DNA of 64,000 bases from Caloramator quimbayensis (GTDB lineage Bacteria; Bacillota; Clostridia; Clostridiales; Caloramatoraceae). The translations under genes and the position numbers were made by a program. Positions 9,130-17,886 of the stretch are shown here, in pieces (the stretch's first letter is position 1; every line of letters starts with the position of its first letter). The notes under the pieces are model-generated. The model worked only from the letters and a program-made list of their open reading frames with translations. It was not told the DNA's origin and made no database searches. The stretch is from the NCBI RefSeq assembly GCF_900167605.1, contig NZ_FUYH01000009.1, positions 57,819-121,818 on the forward strand, written 5' to 3'.

Positions 9130-9837
9130 TCAGCAGTCAAAGGGAACACCGCAAATGAGAATGTCCTGATCTACTCCAAGTTTGTCAAGAAGGTCTGCAA
9201 ATATTGAAATGTGAACCTCTGTACCTGGTATTTCACCACAATGGCTCTCACCAAGTACATCAAAATCTGAAGTTATAGATTTTACTATAAGGTGAGTTTG
9301 AAGGGTTGGGTCGCTGAAAGCACTTGGTGGAATCTCTCCTTCGAATTCTGATAGAGGAATGCTCTTAACCCATTTAAATACCTTTCCGCAAACATCATCA
9401 ACAAGTTCAAGACTCTCAGTGCTTCCAATAGTTTGAGCTTCATGCTCGATGTCAGTTATGAAGCATGCAGTAGCATCTTCGTTGGTGCTCAGTGCATCGT
9501 CAGGAAGCACAATGCATCCGAAGCAGTTATTAGTAAAGGTTACAAAGAGAACAACCTTGAACTTTAATATGAGTTTTACCTTATGGTTGCAGATTATCTC
9601 CTCGTCAGCAGTAAGGTCAACTATTTTTATGTCAGATATACATTTTACAGAATATCCTCCTCTGTTGTGAACACAAATCTTAAAAGCCTCTTTTATATCT
9701 ATTGGTGTAGTTCCTTCATGAGCTTCTCCAAATAAAATCTGTTCATCTAATCCCTGATACTTTGCTAATATTCTCTTTACGTAAATATCAAGCTGCTCAA
9801 AGGGAGCTTCGCATGGTAATTGAATTTGTTCACTCAT
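9130..9837 (-). CDS. Unknown acidic, cysteine-rich protein, 235 residues
   Basis: Not recognised. Acidic, with about a dozen cysteines spread along its length (PCEAP near residue 9, NNCFGC in the middle, CGVPFDC at the C-terminus). Two beta-rich segments (about 60-120 and 175-235) share an alternating hydrophobic pattern, e.g. KVKLILKFKVVLFVTF, that could be two copies of a small barrel of the SPOCS/DUF3794 kind found in spore-coat proteins; this is a weak resemblance. No signal peptide or membrane segment. ATG 9837 is preferred, with GGAGGG 8 nt upstream; two in-frame TTG codons just upstream lie too close to that site. Single-gene unit with its own terminator. Confidence 0.7.
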   Translation of the reverse strand: MSEQIQLPCEAPFEQLDIYVKRILAKYQGLDEQILFGEAHEGTTPIDIKEAFKICVHNRGGYSVKCISDIKIVDLTADEEIICNHKVKLILKFKVVLFVTFTNNCFGCIVLPDDALSTNEDATACFITDIEHEAQTIGSTESLELVDDVCGKVFKWVKSIPLSEFEGEIPPSAFSDPTLQTHLIVKSITSDFDVLGESHCGEIPGTEVHISIFADLLDKLGVDQDILICGVPFDC

Positions 9838-9922
9838 CAACAATCCCTCCTATTATGAAATTTGCTTCATTCAATATAATTACTAATTTATACTATGCAC
9901 CTGTTATAAAAGCTGTGATATA

Positions 9923-10486
9923 TTATTGAGTTTTTTTAAATAAACTTGCAAAGAGCCCTGCGTTTTTATCCTGCTGTCTAATTGAGCCATCCTTAATACC
10001 CTGCAGAATCTCTGAGATTAAAAAAAGCTGGTTATTTACCATATTTTTATACTCTTCAAAGCTTCTCTTAATTTCCTCTATTTCCTTTTTTGTTTCAATT
10101 GTGCTTTCATATTGGTTTTGCATAAACAGAATCTTTTTTTCTATTTCCTCAATTTTGCTGCTTTGTTTCTCATTTTCTATAGCTTTTTTCCCTTCAAATA
10201 TTTCATTTAACCTTTGCTCAGTTAAATTTATCTTTTTTTCTACTTCACTCTGCATTTTTAATATGCTGTCTATGTTTAATTTTAAATTTAAAACATTAGC
10301 TTTAATTTCATTAGTTTTGTCTTCCTCTGTTTTTTGATATGCCTCAATTTTTTCTTTAATTCTATCTACTTCATCCTTTAAGCTGCTTATTTTTATATTT
10401 ATATCAGTTTCTTTGTTTTCATCACTTACCTTTTTTACACGTTTCCACCCGCTGTTATAATCAGCACTTTTGAAATTCGGCTCCAT
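9923..10486 (-). CDS. Unknown coiled-coil protein, 187 residues
   Basis: Not recognised. Residues about 20-150 are a near-continuous coiled coil rich in K, E, I and N (SLKDEVDRIKEKIEAY, EKKINLTEQRLNEIFEG). The N-terminus is short and polar with WKRVKK, and the C-terminus ends AGLFASLFKKTQ, which could be an amphipathic helix. No membrane segment. The start is ATG 10486, after GGGGTGATAAA; a longer frame reaching 10570 has no ribosome binding site. It lies upstream of the Cys-rich protein on the same strand (gap 85 bp) and may be co-transcribed with it. Confidence 0.65.
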   Translation of the reverse strand: MEPNFKSADYNSGWKRVKKVSDENKETDINIKISSLKDEVDRIKEKIEAYQKTEEDKTNEIKANVLNLKLNIDSILKMQSEVEKKINLTEQRLNEIFEGKKAIENEKQSSKIEEIEKKILFMQNQYESTIETKKEIEEIKRSFEEYKNMVNNQLFLISEILQGIKDGSIRQQDKNAGLFASLFKKTQ

Positions 10487-10576
10487 TTTATCACCCCATG
10501 TGCTTATATAGACATAATATGCATCAGGAAAATAAAGGTTACAAAATTGAAGATTATATTTTTCTATCAAACATAA

Positions 10577-10603
10577 AAAGCCTATAATACTGCACAGCCA
10601 AAT
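10577..10603 (-). repeat. Solo end of the palindromic repeat family
   Basis: AAAGCCTATAATACTGCACAG followed by CCAAAT closely matches, in opposite orientation, the right arm of the 191-bp palindrome at 10965-10991. No matching left arm sits next to it, so it looks like a remnant or a second partial insertion. Confidence 0.6.
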
Positions 10604-10800
10604 AAAGCAAATATAATATTCTCCTTTACTATTAATTTGAAAATTCTAAAAATTTAGTGCTCAATCGGATTAATTTTATAAAATATCATGAATTAAGCAA
10701 AATTACAGTAATGTCCCTTAAGAATTAAAAATTATATATTCATTACTATGGGTAATAATATAAAAAACTTTTATAAAGCTGTTTCACTTTCGATTATAGT

Positions 10801-10991
10801 AAAGCCCATAATGCTGCAAAAGCCAATATAAAGCAAGTTTTAGAAGCTCTTGCCGAAACTGACGCAGAAAACCATAGAACTTTTGGTTGTTTGAACGGAG
10901 TGAGTTTCCAAAAGTTCTTGGTTTTCAAGGAAGTGAGGCTTAGAGCTTCTAAACAAGCGAAAAAGATTGGCTGTGCAGTATTATGGGCTTT
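10801..10991. repeat. 191-bp near-perfect palindromic element (MITE-like or structured RNA)
   Basis: The whole element folds on itself. Outer arms AAAGCCCATAAT-CTGCA-AGCCAAT pair with ATTGGCT-TGCAG-ATTATGGGCTTT with only single-base bulges; middle arms GTTTTAGAAGCTCT pair with GAGCTTCTAAAC; inner arms GAAAACCA-GAACTTTTGG pair with CCAAAAGTTC-TGGTTTTC. The loop holds GAACGGAGTGAG. ATAGT occurs at 10796-10800 and again at 10993-10997, a possible target duplication. A 66-codon minus-strand frame runs through it but only mirrors the palindrome. Related pieces lie at 10577, 33094 and 63904-64000. It is not a terminator, as no T-run follows either end. Confidence 0.8.
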
Positions 10992-11044
10992 CATAGTTTC
11001 AAGTAATAAAATATTTTTAATTACTTATATTTAAACATTATCCT

Positions 11045-11950
11045 TTATACGCTGTTCATAAATCTCTTAAACTTATCCTTTATAGTTATCTTCTCCTTAT
11101 CAAGCTTTGCTAAAAGATCGCTGTTTTCTTTCCTCAGCTTTTTTAGCTCATCGATGTTTCTTGAATTTTCAACCTCAAGAACGTTTGCTCTTTTCTGCTC
11201 CTTTAAATACTTATCCTCCATATCCTTCAGCTTTTCAATTAGTCTTTTATATTCTCCCATTACGCTTTCATCTTTTCTTTTAATATCGTTGTACTCGATA
11301 TTTCTTTTATCAAGTTCAGTCTGAAGCCTTTTTACTTCATCCTTTAAATAGCTGTTTTCCTCTTCAAGTTCATCAATTCTTCTTGAGACAATCTTTGAAA
11401 TGCCTTCAAGATTGTTAAGATAGCCCTTTACATCCTTCGGTGCATCTTCCCCGCTAATCGCTACCTGTTTCAAACCGAATTCATTAAGATTGATATTTTT
11501 ATTCTCTTTCAATATAATGCACCTCTCTGCCATCATATTAATAATCAAAAACCCGATTATGTCAATGGTTAAAGTGTCTCCTGAAATATCGATATCATAT
11601 ATTCCTTCAAGATTTCTTATATATGCTGCGAATTCTGCATTTTTAAAGTCCGATTCTAAGGGGAGAGGTTTGAAGCTGCTTTTATGGACTCTAAGCTGTA
11701 TGTTCTCATCTATCATAACAGGATAAGTTAAAATTTCATTTCTTTCTTCAATAGAGCAGAAAAAATTAATTTGAATACTTATGAAAACATCTATATATGC
11801 AGGCTTTGAATCCCATTGAATTTTAACTATTCTTTCATTGTGATCAAGTATGTTTTTTATTTTTTTATCCTTATAACTAATACGTTTAGAAATAAAGGTA
11901 TGATAGGATTTATACTTTGACTTGACCACTTTCTGGCTGTATAGAGGCAT
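11045..11950 (-). CDS. Unknown protein with beta-rich N-domain and C-terminal coiled coil, 301 residues
   Basis: Not recognised. Residues 1-165 are beta-rich (QWDSKPAYIDVFISIQINFF, QLRVHKSSFKPLP, DISGDTLTIDIIGFLIINM), and about 180-290 form a long coiled coil (RIDELEEENSYLKDEVKRLQ onward). The C-terminus is basic (KDKFKRFMNSV). No signal peptide or membrane span. The beta part has features reminiscent of spore-coat SPOCS/DUF3794 domains, not firm. Start ATG 11950 with AAGAGGT upstream. Together with the coiled-coil and Cys-rich genes it forms a minus-strand cluster between zapA and the U32 gene, interrupted by the palindromic element. Confidence 0.68.
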   Translation of the reverse strand: MPLYSQKVVKSKYKSYHTFISKRISYKDKKIKNILDHNERIVKIQWDSKPAYIDVFISIQINFFCSIEERNEILTYPVMIDENIQLRVHKSSFKPLPLESDFKNAEFAAYIRNLEGIYDIDISGDTLTIDIIGFLIINMMAERCIILKENKNINLNEFGLKQVAISGEDAPKDVKGYLNNLEGISKIVSRRIDELEEENSYLKDEVKRLQTELDKRNIEYNDIKRKDESVMGEYKRLIEKLKDMEDKYLKEQKRANVLEVENSRNIDELKKLRKENSDLLAKLDKEKITIKDKFKRFMNSV

Positions 11951-12011
11951 AGTATTACCTCTTATAATTACTCTATTTATATATATGAATTAAATATCCT
12001 ATGTATTTCTA

Positions 12012-12046
12012 AACGCCATGAAAAACCAAAAATTTTTCATGGCGTT
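12012..12046 (-). terminator. Terminator of the pheS-pheT-zapA operon
   Basis: A 14-bp perfect stem (AACGCCATGAAAAA with its complement) and a short A/T loop begin 4 nt after the zapA stop codon. Minus-strand continuation is TTTAGAAAT; the plus strand reads TTGTTAT. The stem is strong, the T-run modest. Confidence 0.75.
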
Positions 12047-12049
12047 TTG

Positions 12050-12652
12050 TTATATATTCCTTTTCCTGTTTTGTAAATCCTTAAGTTCCTTTTTAACCCT
12101 TACAAGCTCTATCTGATTTTCAAGAAGCTCATCCTTAAGATTTGCTATTTCTTCTCTCGATTTTTCAAGTTCGCTTTGTATAATATCGTTTTGCTCTTTT
12201 AAATAAGCGTTTTCCTTTTCGAGATTGTCAAACTCTTCATTTCTTAATAAATAGCTTGAATAGAGCTCCTCATATTGAGTTTTTAGAGCATTAATATCTT
12301 CAGTAATTCCCTCCTGCGATGATTTATATTCTTCATATTCCCTCGCCATTGCTGCATAGGCATTATAGAGCTCATCATACTCTGCCTTAATTTTAGAGAG
12401 CTTTTCCTCTGGTTCATTAATTGTCTTTTTAATGTTTTCTATTTCCTTTTTTATCTTAAAAAGCTCATCGGCAACCGTTAATGCAGCAAGAACCGCAGCA
12501 GAAGAATTGCTGTGTTTTGGATTATTTGAAAGAGTTTCCTTTATTTTTTTATCGATATAATTTGCGATGGAAAATAAATAGGCTTCGCTCTCATCGCCGG
12601 TTAATACATATTCAGCTCCATTTATTCTAACAGCAACTTTATTCTTAGGCAT
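12050..12652 (-). CDS. zapA: Cell-division protein ZapA with long coiled-coil tail
   Basis: A 200-residue ZapA, an FtsZ-ring-associated protein that bundles FtsZ. The N-terminal 90 residues carry the family fold: KVAVRINGAEYVLTGDESEAY, IANYIDKKIKE and AAVLAALTVADEL. Most bacterial ZapA proteins end near 90-110 residues; here a coiled coil continues to the C-terminus (residues about 80-195, rich in E, K and L), a pattern also seen in other clostridia. The start is MPKNKV at 12652, with GAGGGGTG upstream, rather than ten codons earlier. It follows pheT by 114 bp and closes that operon. Confidence 0.88.
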   Translation of the reverse strand: MPKNKVAVRINGAEYVLTGDESEAYLFSIANYIDKKIKETLSNNPKHSNSSAAVLAALTVADELFKIKKEIENIKKTINEPEEKLSKIKAEYDELYNAYAAMAREYEEYKSSQEGITEDINALKTQYEELYSSYLLRNEEFDNLEKENAYLKEQNDIIQSELEKSREEIANLKDELLENQIELVRVKKELKDLQNRKRNI

Positions 12653-12766
12653 AACAGCACCCCTCAAATTTATTGAAAGCAACGGATTTTTTCATAATAT
12701 ATATTTTAATTATATTTTACCATTAATTTTATTTTTTTCACTAAAAATTTTGAGGGTTTATGCATT

Positions 12767-15130
12767 TTATCTGAGCTGAGCGTTAAATTTTTCTTTTAGC
12801 CTATTTATTATGCTCTCATGAACCTTGTTTACTTCCTCATCCTTTAAAGTCCTGTCCTCGGCTCTGAAGGTTAATGAAAAGGCGAGGCTTCTTAAACCTT
12901 CTGGAATCTGCTTGCCTTTATAAACATCGAAAAGCTTTACAGATTCTATAAGTTCCTTTCCTTCCCTTAATATTGCCTTTTCAATATCAGATACGGATAT
13001 GTTTTCATCAAGGAGCATAGCTATATCTCTTGAAACCGCTGGGAACTTTGGAAGAGGCTTATAGCGTTTTTCATTCTTTGCTGCATCAAACAATGTCTTT
13101 AAATCAATTTCAGCAACATATACTCTATCTTCAATCTCATAGTTTTCTGCAACATTTGGATGAATTTCTCCTAAAATTCCAGCGTTTTTCTTTCTAACTA
13201 AAAGCTTTGCAGTTCTTCCCGGGTGGAATATGCTGCTGTTTTCTTCCCTTTCAAATTCTGCCTTATCTATTCCAAGCACATTTAAAAGATTTTCTATAAC
13301 GCCCTTTAAATCAAAGAAGTCAACCTTTCCATACATTCCAATGATGAGCTTATCGTATTCATTTGGAAGCTGGTTTCCTGAAGGTATGTAAACCTTGGAT
13401 ATCTCAAAGAGTTTAACTTCTTTGTTATCCCTCTTATAATTTCTTTTCAGGCATTCAAGAAGGGATGGAATTCCTGTTGTTTTCATTACGCTAAAGTCCT
13501 CTCCAAGAGGATTTAATATATTAACAGTATTCCTGAGCTCATGATTTTCAGGAAGATTAATAAGGCTGAAAACCTTTGGGCTTATAAAAGAATAAGTCAT
13601 AGCTTCATAAAGTCCGCAGGATACCATAACATTTTTTACCTTTTTTATTAGTGTCTGCTCTAATGTCCACTGCGCTTCAACGGTCTCTCCAATTATCTTC
13701 TTTACAGGTATTTTATCATAGCCGTATATTCTTATAATCTCCTCTGCAACATCCTCTTTTATTTTAACATCCTGCCTGAAGGTTGGAACTTCTATTTCAA
13801 ATACATCATCACCATAAACCTTCATCTCAAGATTTTTTAGTATTTTTCTCATTTCTTCCTTTTCTATCTCAATTCCGAGGAATTTATTAATCCACTCAGG
13901 AGATACTTTAAGGGTATATGGCTCTACCCTATTTTCATAAATGTCTATAACTCCCTTTGCAACCTTTCCTGCACCTAAAAGTTCAACAAGGTGACATGCC
14001 CTGTTTAGAGCAATATCTATCAAGTTAGGATCTATGTCCTTTTCATACTTTGAAGATGCATCAGTTCTAAGTCCAAGCTTCTTTGAGGTAAGCCTTACAT
14101 TTGTTCCATCAAAGTTTGCACATTCGAAAATAACAGCTGTAGTATCTTCCTTTATTTCAGAGTTTTCTCCTCCCATAACTCCAGCAATTCCTATAGGTCT
14201 TTCACCATCAGCTATAACAAGCATTGAAGAGTTAAGGTTTCTTTCAACTCCATCAAGAGTTTTAAACTTTTCATCATCCTGTGCGGTCCTGACTATTATT
14301 TTTTTACCCTTTACATATCTATAATCGAAGGCATGCATAGGCTGCCCAAGCTCAAGCATAACATAATTAGTTATATCTACTATGTTGTTTATAGGTCTTA
14401 TATCGCACTGTCTTAATTTTTCCTGCATCCACTCTGGAGATGGGCCTATCTTTACATCCTTAATCATCCTCGCAGCATAACGTCTGCAAAGGCTGCTTTT
14501 TACTTCAACTGAAAGATAATTATCAATACTATCATCAGTTTCATTAAAGGATGTTTCAATTTTTTTCAGCTCCTTATCAAAGGTTGCAGCTGCCTCCCTT
14601 GCTATCCCATATACGCTGAAACAGTCAGCCCTGTTGGAAGTTATTTCAAAATCAATTATTCCTCCCTCAAGTCCAAGTATTTTTTTAATATCCTCTCCTA
14701 TTGGAGTATCCTCTTTAAGTATCATAATGCCGTGAACTGAGTTTTCATCTGCAATTCCAAGTTCAACCTCAGAGCAGAGCATTCCATTTGACTCTACTCC
14801 CCTTAATTTTCCCTTCTTTATTTTAACTCCTCCAGGAAGGCTTGAGCCATGAAGGGCAACGGGAACTATATCCCCTTCCTTTATATTAGAAGCTCCAGTT
14901 ACAATCTGAATAACCTCATCCTTAACATCAACCTTGCATATGGTAAGTTTGTCTGCATCAGGATGTTTTTCTGTCTTTATTATTTTTCCAGTTACTACTC
15001 TATCTATTTCCTTTCCAAATTCAATAACTTCCTCAACCTTTGAACCGGATATGGTAAGGGCATCTGCAGCCTCATTTATGTTTTTATCTATATTTACATA
15101 TTCACACAGCCATTTATACGGTACCTTCAT
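12767..15130 (-). CDS. pheT: Phenylalanine-tRNA ligase beta subunit
   Basis: A 787-residue PheT, the tRNA-binding and editing subunit of the alpha2-beta2 enzyme that charges tRNA-Phe. Domains: MKVPYKWLCEYV start; EMAP/OB tRNA-binding domain about 40-150 (VVTGKIIKTEKHPDADKL); B3/B4 editing domain about 205-380 (RPINNIVDITNYVMLELGQP); B5 about 400-475; catalytic-like core; and a C-terminal FDX-ACB anticodon-binding domain from about 695 (PLPKFPAVSRDIAMLLDE). Full length. SD AAGGAGGG. It follows pheS by 12 nt and shares its T-box control. Confidence 0.97.
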   Translation of the reverse strand: MKVPYKWLCEYVNIDKNINEAADALTISGSKVEEVIEFGKEIDRVVTGKIIKTEKHPDADKLTICKVDVKDEVIQIVTGASNIKEGDIVPVALHGSSLPGGVKIKKGKLRGVESNGMLCSEVELGIADENSVHGIMILKEDTPIGEDIKKILGLEGGIIDFEITSNRADCFSVYGIAREAAATFDKELKKIETSFNETDDSIDNYLSVEVKSSLCRRYAARMIKDVKIGPSPEWMQEKLRQCDIRPINNIVDITNYVMLELGQPMHAFDYRYVKGKKIIVRTAQDDEKFKTLDGVERNLNSSMLVIADGERPIGIAGVMGGENSEIKEDTTAVIFECANFDGTNVRLTSKKLGLRTDASSKYEKDIDPNLIDIALNRACHLVELLGAGKVAKGVIDIYENRVEPYTLKVSPEWINKFLGIEIEKEEMRKILKNLEMKVYGDDVFEIEVPTFRQDVKIKEDVAEEIIRIYGYDKIPVKKIIGETVEAQWTLEQTLIKKVKNVMVSCGLYEAMTYSFISPKVFSLINLPENHELRNTVNILNPLGEDFSVMKTTGIPSLLECLKRNYKRDNKEVKLFEISKVYIPSGNQLPNEYDKLIIGMYGKVDFFDLKGVIENLLNVLGIDKAEFEREENSSIFHPGRTAKLLVRKKNAGILGEIHPNVAENYEIEDRVYVAEIDLKTLFDAAKNEKRYKPLPKFPAVSRDIAMLLDENISVSDIEKAILREGKELIESVKLFDVYKGKQIPEGLRSLAFSLTFRAEDRTLKDEEVNKVHESIINRLKEKFNAQLR

Positions 15131-15142
15131 ATTAAACCCTCC

Positions 15143-16162
15143 TTAAAATTGCTTTAAGAATCTAATGTCGTTTTCATAGAAAAGCCTTATGTCATCTATC
15201 TCAAATTTTTTCATTACTATTCTTTCAAGTCCCATTCCAAAGGCAAAACCGCTGTAAACTTCAGGATCTATTCCTCCCTTTCTTAAAACATCAGGGTGAA
15301 CCATTCCTGAGCCTAATATTTCAATCCAGCCGCTTCCCTTACATACTCTGCATCCCTTTCCATCGCATACATGGCATGATATATCCATCTCTGCTGATGG
15401 CTCTGTAAATGGGAAATGGTGTGGTCTAAATCTTGTTCTCGTCTTTTCCCCAAAGAATTTTTTAGCAAAGGTATCAAGAGTTCCATAAAGGTTTGCCATA
15501 GTTATACCCTTATCAACAACAAGACCTTCAATCTGATGGAATGTTGGTGAGTGGGTTGCATCTACAGCATCGGATCTGTATACCCTTCCTGGTGCTATAA
15601 TCCTTATTGGAGGCTTAATATTTTCCATCGTTCTAATCTGAACTGGGGATGTTTGAGTCCTTAAAACAACTGAATCGCTTATATAGAATGTATCCTGCTC
15701 ATCCCTTGCAGGGTGGTTCTTTGGAATATTCAGAGCCTCGAAATTATAATAGTCGAGTTCAACTTCAGGTCCTTCTGCAATTGAAAATCCCATTCCAAAA
15801 AATATTTCCTTAATCTCATCTAAAACCTTTGTTATTGGATGAAGATTGCCTATTTCACTGTTTCTTCCCGGCATAGTAATATCTATTGACTCGAGGGATA
15901 GCCTTGCCGCCTTTTCCTTTTCCTTTACCTCTTTTAAGGCTTCCTCAAGGGCACGCTCTATATCTTCTCTTACCTCATTAGCAAGTTTTCCAATTATTGG
16001 CCTCTCCTGTGGAGACAATCCTCCCATGCTCCTTAATATACTCGTTAATGCTCCCTTTTTTCCAAGAAATTTTACCCTCGCCTCATCGAGTTTTAAACTG
16101 TCCTTGGCTTTCCTTATTTCTTCAATAGCTTCAGCTTTTATATTTTTTAGCTGCTGTTCCAC
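15143..16162 (-). CDS. pheS: Phenylalanine-tRNA ligase alpha subunit (GTG start)
   Basis: A 339-residue class II synthetase subunit that activates phenylalanine. Seen: N-terminal coiled coil about 1-80 with [15 protein letters not shown]; motif 1 region [21 protein letters not shown]; motif 2 [16 protein letters not shown]; a zinc-knuckle-like [17 protein letters not shown]; and motif 3 [16 protein letters not shown]. The start is GTG 16162, with AAAGGAGAGG just upstream; the longer frame would run into the T-box terminator. Family length 339-344 supports this. First gene of the T-box-controlled pheS-pheT-zapA operon. Confidence 0.97.
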   Translation of the reverse strand: MEQQLKNIKAEAIEEIRKAKDSLKLDEARVKFLGKKGALTSILRSMGGLSPQERPIIGKLANEVREDIERALEEALKEVKEKEKAARLSLESIDITMPGRNSEIGNLHPITKVLDEIKEIFFGMGFSIAEGPEVELDYYNFEALNIPKNHPARDEQDTFYISDSVVLRTQTSPVQIRTMENIKPPIRIIAPGRVYRSDAVDATHSPTFHQIEGLVVDKGITMANLYGTLDTFAKKFFGEKTRTRFRPHHFPFTEPSAEMDISCHVCDGKGCRVCKGSGWIEILGSGMVHPDVLRKGGIDPEVYSGFAFGMGLERIVMKKFEIDDIRLFYENDIRFLKQF

Positions 16163-16189
16163 ACTAACCTCTCCTTTCAGTAATATACA

Positions 16190-16422
16190 AAAAACCTTCG
16201 TCCACAAAGGGACGAAGGTTGTCTTCGCGGTACCACCCTAATTGGCAAAAGCCCACTTGATTATGTAACGGAATTCCGTCCTTGCCTACTTTGTTTCAGC
16301 AAAGAAGCTCCAGAGGGAAACTTCAAATGACCTTTATATAGAAAGGCTCTCAATCCTTGGCCCTTCCTCCCTGTATACAGCATCATTTTACTTGCCTCTT
16401 TCATAGCAATATCAGTATTAAG
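16190..16422 (-). promoter_or_regulatory. T-box leader (Phe) of pheST
   Basis: T-box riboswitches bind uncharged tRNA and allow read-through. On the minus strand: the conserved GGGTGGTACCGCG at about 16225-16240, followed by a terminator hairpin CCTTCGTCC / GGACGAAGG (16194-16218) and TTTTTTG. The upstream Stem I has GAAGTTTCCC at about 16314-16324; the position equivalent to the specifier in the Thr and Val leaders of this window reads TTT/TTC, both Phe codons. Downstream pheS confirms the identity. Confidence 0.93.
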
Positions 16423-16433
16423 TTTCAAAAATC

Positions 16434-16463
16434 ATTATATCACAGAAATTCTCTGTCTTACAA
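16434..16463 (-). promoter_or_regulatory. SigA-type promoter of pheS operon
   Basis: Minus strand: TTGTAA, 18-nt spacer, TATAAT. It lies across the 3' end of the upstream methyltransferase gene, and transcription would begin at the start of the T-box leader. Confidence 0.65.
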
Positions 16464-17208
16464 CTTCATATATAATAATCCCTGCAGCAATTGAAGCATT
16501 TAACGATTCTGCACTTCCTATCATTGGAATCTTTATTTTTTCATCTACATATTCAAAATGACTTTCAGGTATACCGTTTGCCTCATTTCCTATAATGATA
16601 GCAGATTTTTTCTTAAAATCAATATCATATATATATTTTTGTGCATCAAGGCTTGCACCATATATATTATATCCTTTGCTCTTTACATCCTTTGATAACT
16701 TTTCAAAATCATCATAAAACAATATAGGTATATGAAATATGGAGCCCATTGTTGAGCGTAGTGTCTTGCTGTTATAGACATCTACGCATCCCTTTAATAT
16801 AATTACTCCTCCTGCTCCGGCTGCATCGCAGGTTCTAATTATAGTTCCAAGGTTTCCAGGGTCCTGTATTCCATCAGCTATAACTATAAAATCCTTATTA
16901 AAATCATCTATGTTCCAATTTTTTTTATAAGATACTCCTACTGCTCCCTGAGGATTTTCAGTATCACAAAGCTCCTTTATTATATCATCGGACACTTCAT
17001 ATTTTTCTATATTCGAATTTAAAATCCTCTCACTGCCATTAGTTTCATAAACTCTGCTGCTGTATAATAAATACTTTAAAGAATTATCCTTTACAGCCTC
17101 TTCAATAAACCTTATCCCTTCAATTAAAAAAAGACCCTCTTTATCTCTGTATTTTTTCTGCTTTAGCTTTATGGAATCCTTAATAAGTTTATTTTCCCTC
17201 GACAGCAT
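16435..17208 (-). CDS. SpoU/TrmH-family RNA 2'-O-methyltransferase
   Basis: A 257-residue SPOUT-class RNA ribose methyltransferase using S-adenosylmethionine; members modify 23S rRNA or tRNA. Seen: an N-terminal substrate-binding domain about 1-95 (KKYRDKEGLFLIEGIRFIEEA); then motif 1 FIVIADGIQDPGNLGTIIRT with the catalytic N-x-x-x-x-x-R arrangement at about 125-132; motif 2 AIIIGNEANGIP; and motif 3 IPMIGSAESLNASIAAGI, the knot that binds AdoMet. It matches B. subtilis YsgA, which also precedes pheS. The exact target is unknown. It follows ktrA by 9 nt. Confidence 0.92.
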   Translation of the reverse strand: MLSRENKLIKDSIKLKQKKYRDKEGLFLIEGIRFIEEAVKDNSLKYLLYSSRVYETNGSERILNSNIEKYEVSDDIIKELCDTENPQGAVGVSYKKNWNIDDFNKDFIVIADGIQDPGNLGTIIRTCDAAGAGGVIILKGCVDVYNSKTLRSTMGSIFHIPILFYDDFEKLSKDVKSKGYNIYGASLDAQKYIYDIDFKKKSAIIIGNEANGIPESHFEYVDEKIKIPMIGSAESLNASIAAGIIIYEVVRQRISVI

Positions 17209-17217
17209 ATTAACACC

Positions 17218-17874
17218 CTATTTTGTGTGCTCAAGCACTTTAAGTTCTTCAGTTCCGCCTATTACAACAAGCACATCCCCATGCTTAATAACATCCTCAG
17301 CCGTTGGAGATATGTTTATATCATTATTCCTTTTAATTGCCATAACGTTTATTCCGTATTTGCTCCTCATACTAAGCTCCCTTAAGGATTTCCCTTCCCA
17401 TTCGCTTATTGCCTCAATTTCCATTATGCTGTAATCAGGAGAGAGTTCAATGTAGTCGAGTATATTAGATGAGCAAAGGTTATGGGCAACCCTGACTCCC
17501 ATATCTCTTTCAGGAAAAACAACCCTGTCTGCCCCTATTTTATATAAAACCTTCGCGTGCATTTCATTGTGAGCCTTTGCTATAACGTATTTAACTCCAA
17601 GCTCTTTACAAAGGAGAGTTATCATAATGCTCGACTGTATATCAGAACCAATAGTAACAACTGCAACATCAAAATTTCTAATCCCAAGTGAACGAAGAGT
17701 TGCTTCATCTGTTGCATCTGCCTGAACAGCATGAGTTACGCTGTTTGATATGCTCTGAACTGTCTCCTCATCGGTGTCTATGGCAAGAACTTCATTTCCA
17801 AGGGAATAAAGAGTCTGCGCTATACTTGAACCAAATCTTCCAAGACCTATTACAACAAATTGTTTTAATGACAT
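17218..17874 (-). CDS. ktrA: KtrA-type potassium uptake regulatory subunit (RCK)
   Basis: A 218-residue cytoplasmic gating ring subunit for the KtrB potassium channel; it binds NAD/ATP or c-di-AMP. Seen: Rossmann fold GLGRFGSSIAQTLYSLG (about 9-25), an acidic strand end DTDEE, AVQADATDEATLRSLGI, GADRVVFPERDMGVRVAHNL (about 110-129), and a C-terminal RCK_C/TrkA_C domain about 135-215 where KtrA proteins bind c-di-AMP. Single RCK repeat, as in KtrA, not two as in TrkA. SD AAAGGAGG. It follows ktrB by 12 nt. Confidence 0.94.
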   Translation of the reverse strand: MSLKQFVVIGLGRFGSSIAQTLYSLGNEVLAIDTDEETVQSISNSVTHAVQADATDEATLRSLGIRNFDVAVVTIGSDIQSSIMITLLCKELGVKYVIAKAHNEMHAKVLYKIGADRVVFPERDMGVRVAHNLCSSNILDYIELSPDYSIMEIEAISEWEGKSLRELSMRSKYGINVMAIKRNNDINISPTAEDVIKHGDVLVVIGGTEELKVLEHTK

Positions 17875-17886
17875 ATAAATCCTCCT

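Noticed and set aside
8984..9169. 61-codon plus-strand frame
   Set aside because: It runs over the terminator and 3' end of the Cys-rich gene and has no ribosome binding site.
10794..10994. 66-codon minus-strand frame
   Set aside because: It is simply the palindromic element read through; the sequence is explained by base pairing, and there is no ribosome binding site.
16163..16207. Longer start for PheS
   Set aside because: It would place the start in the T-box terminator; GTG 16162 with AGGAGAGG gives the family length.
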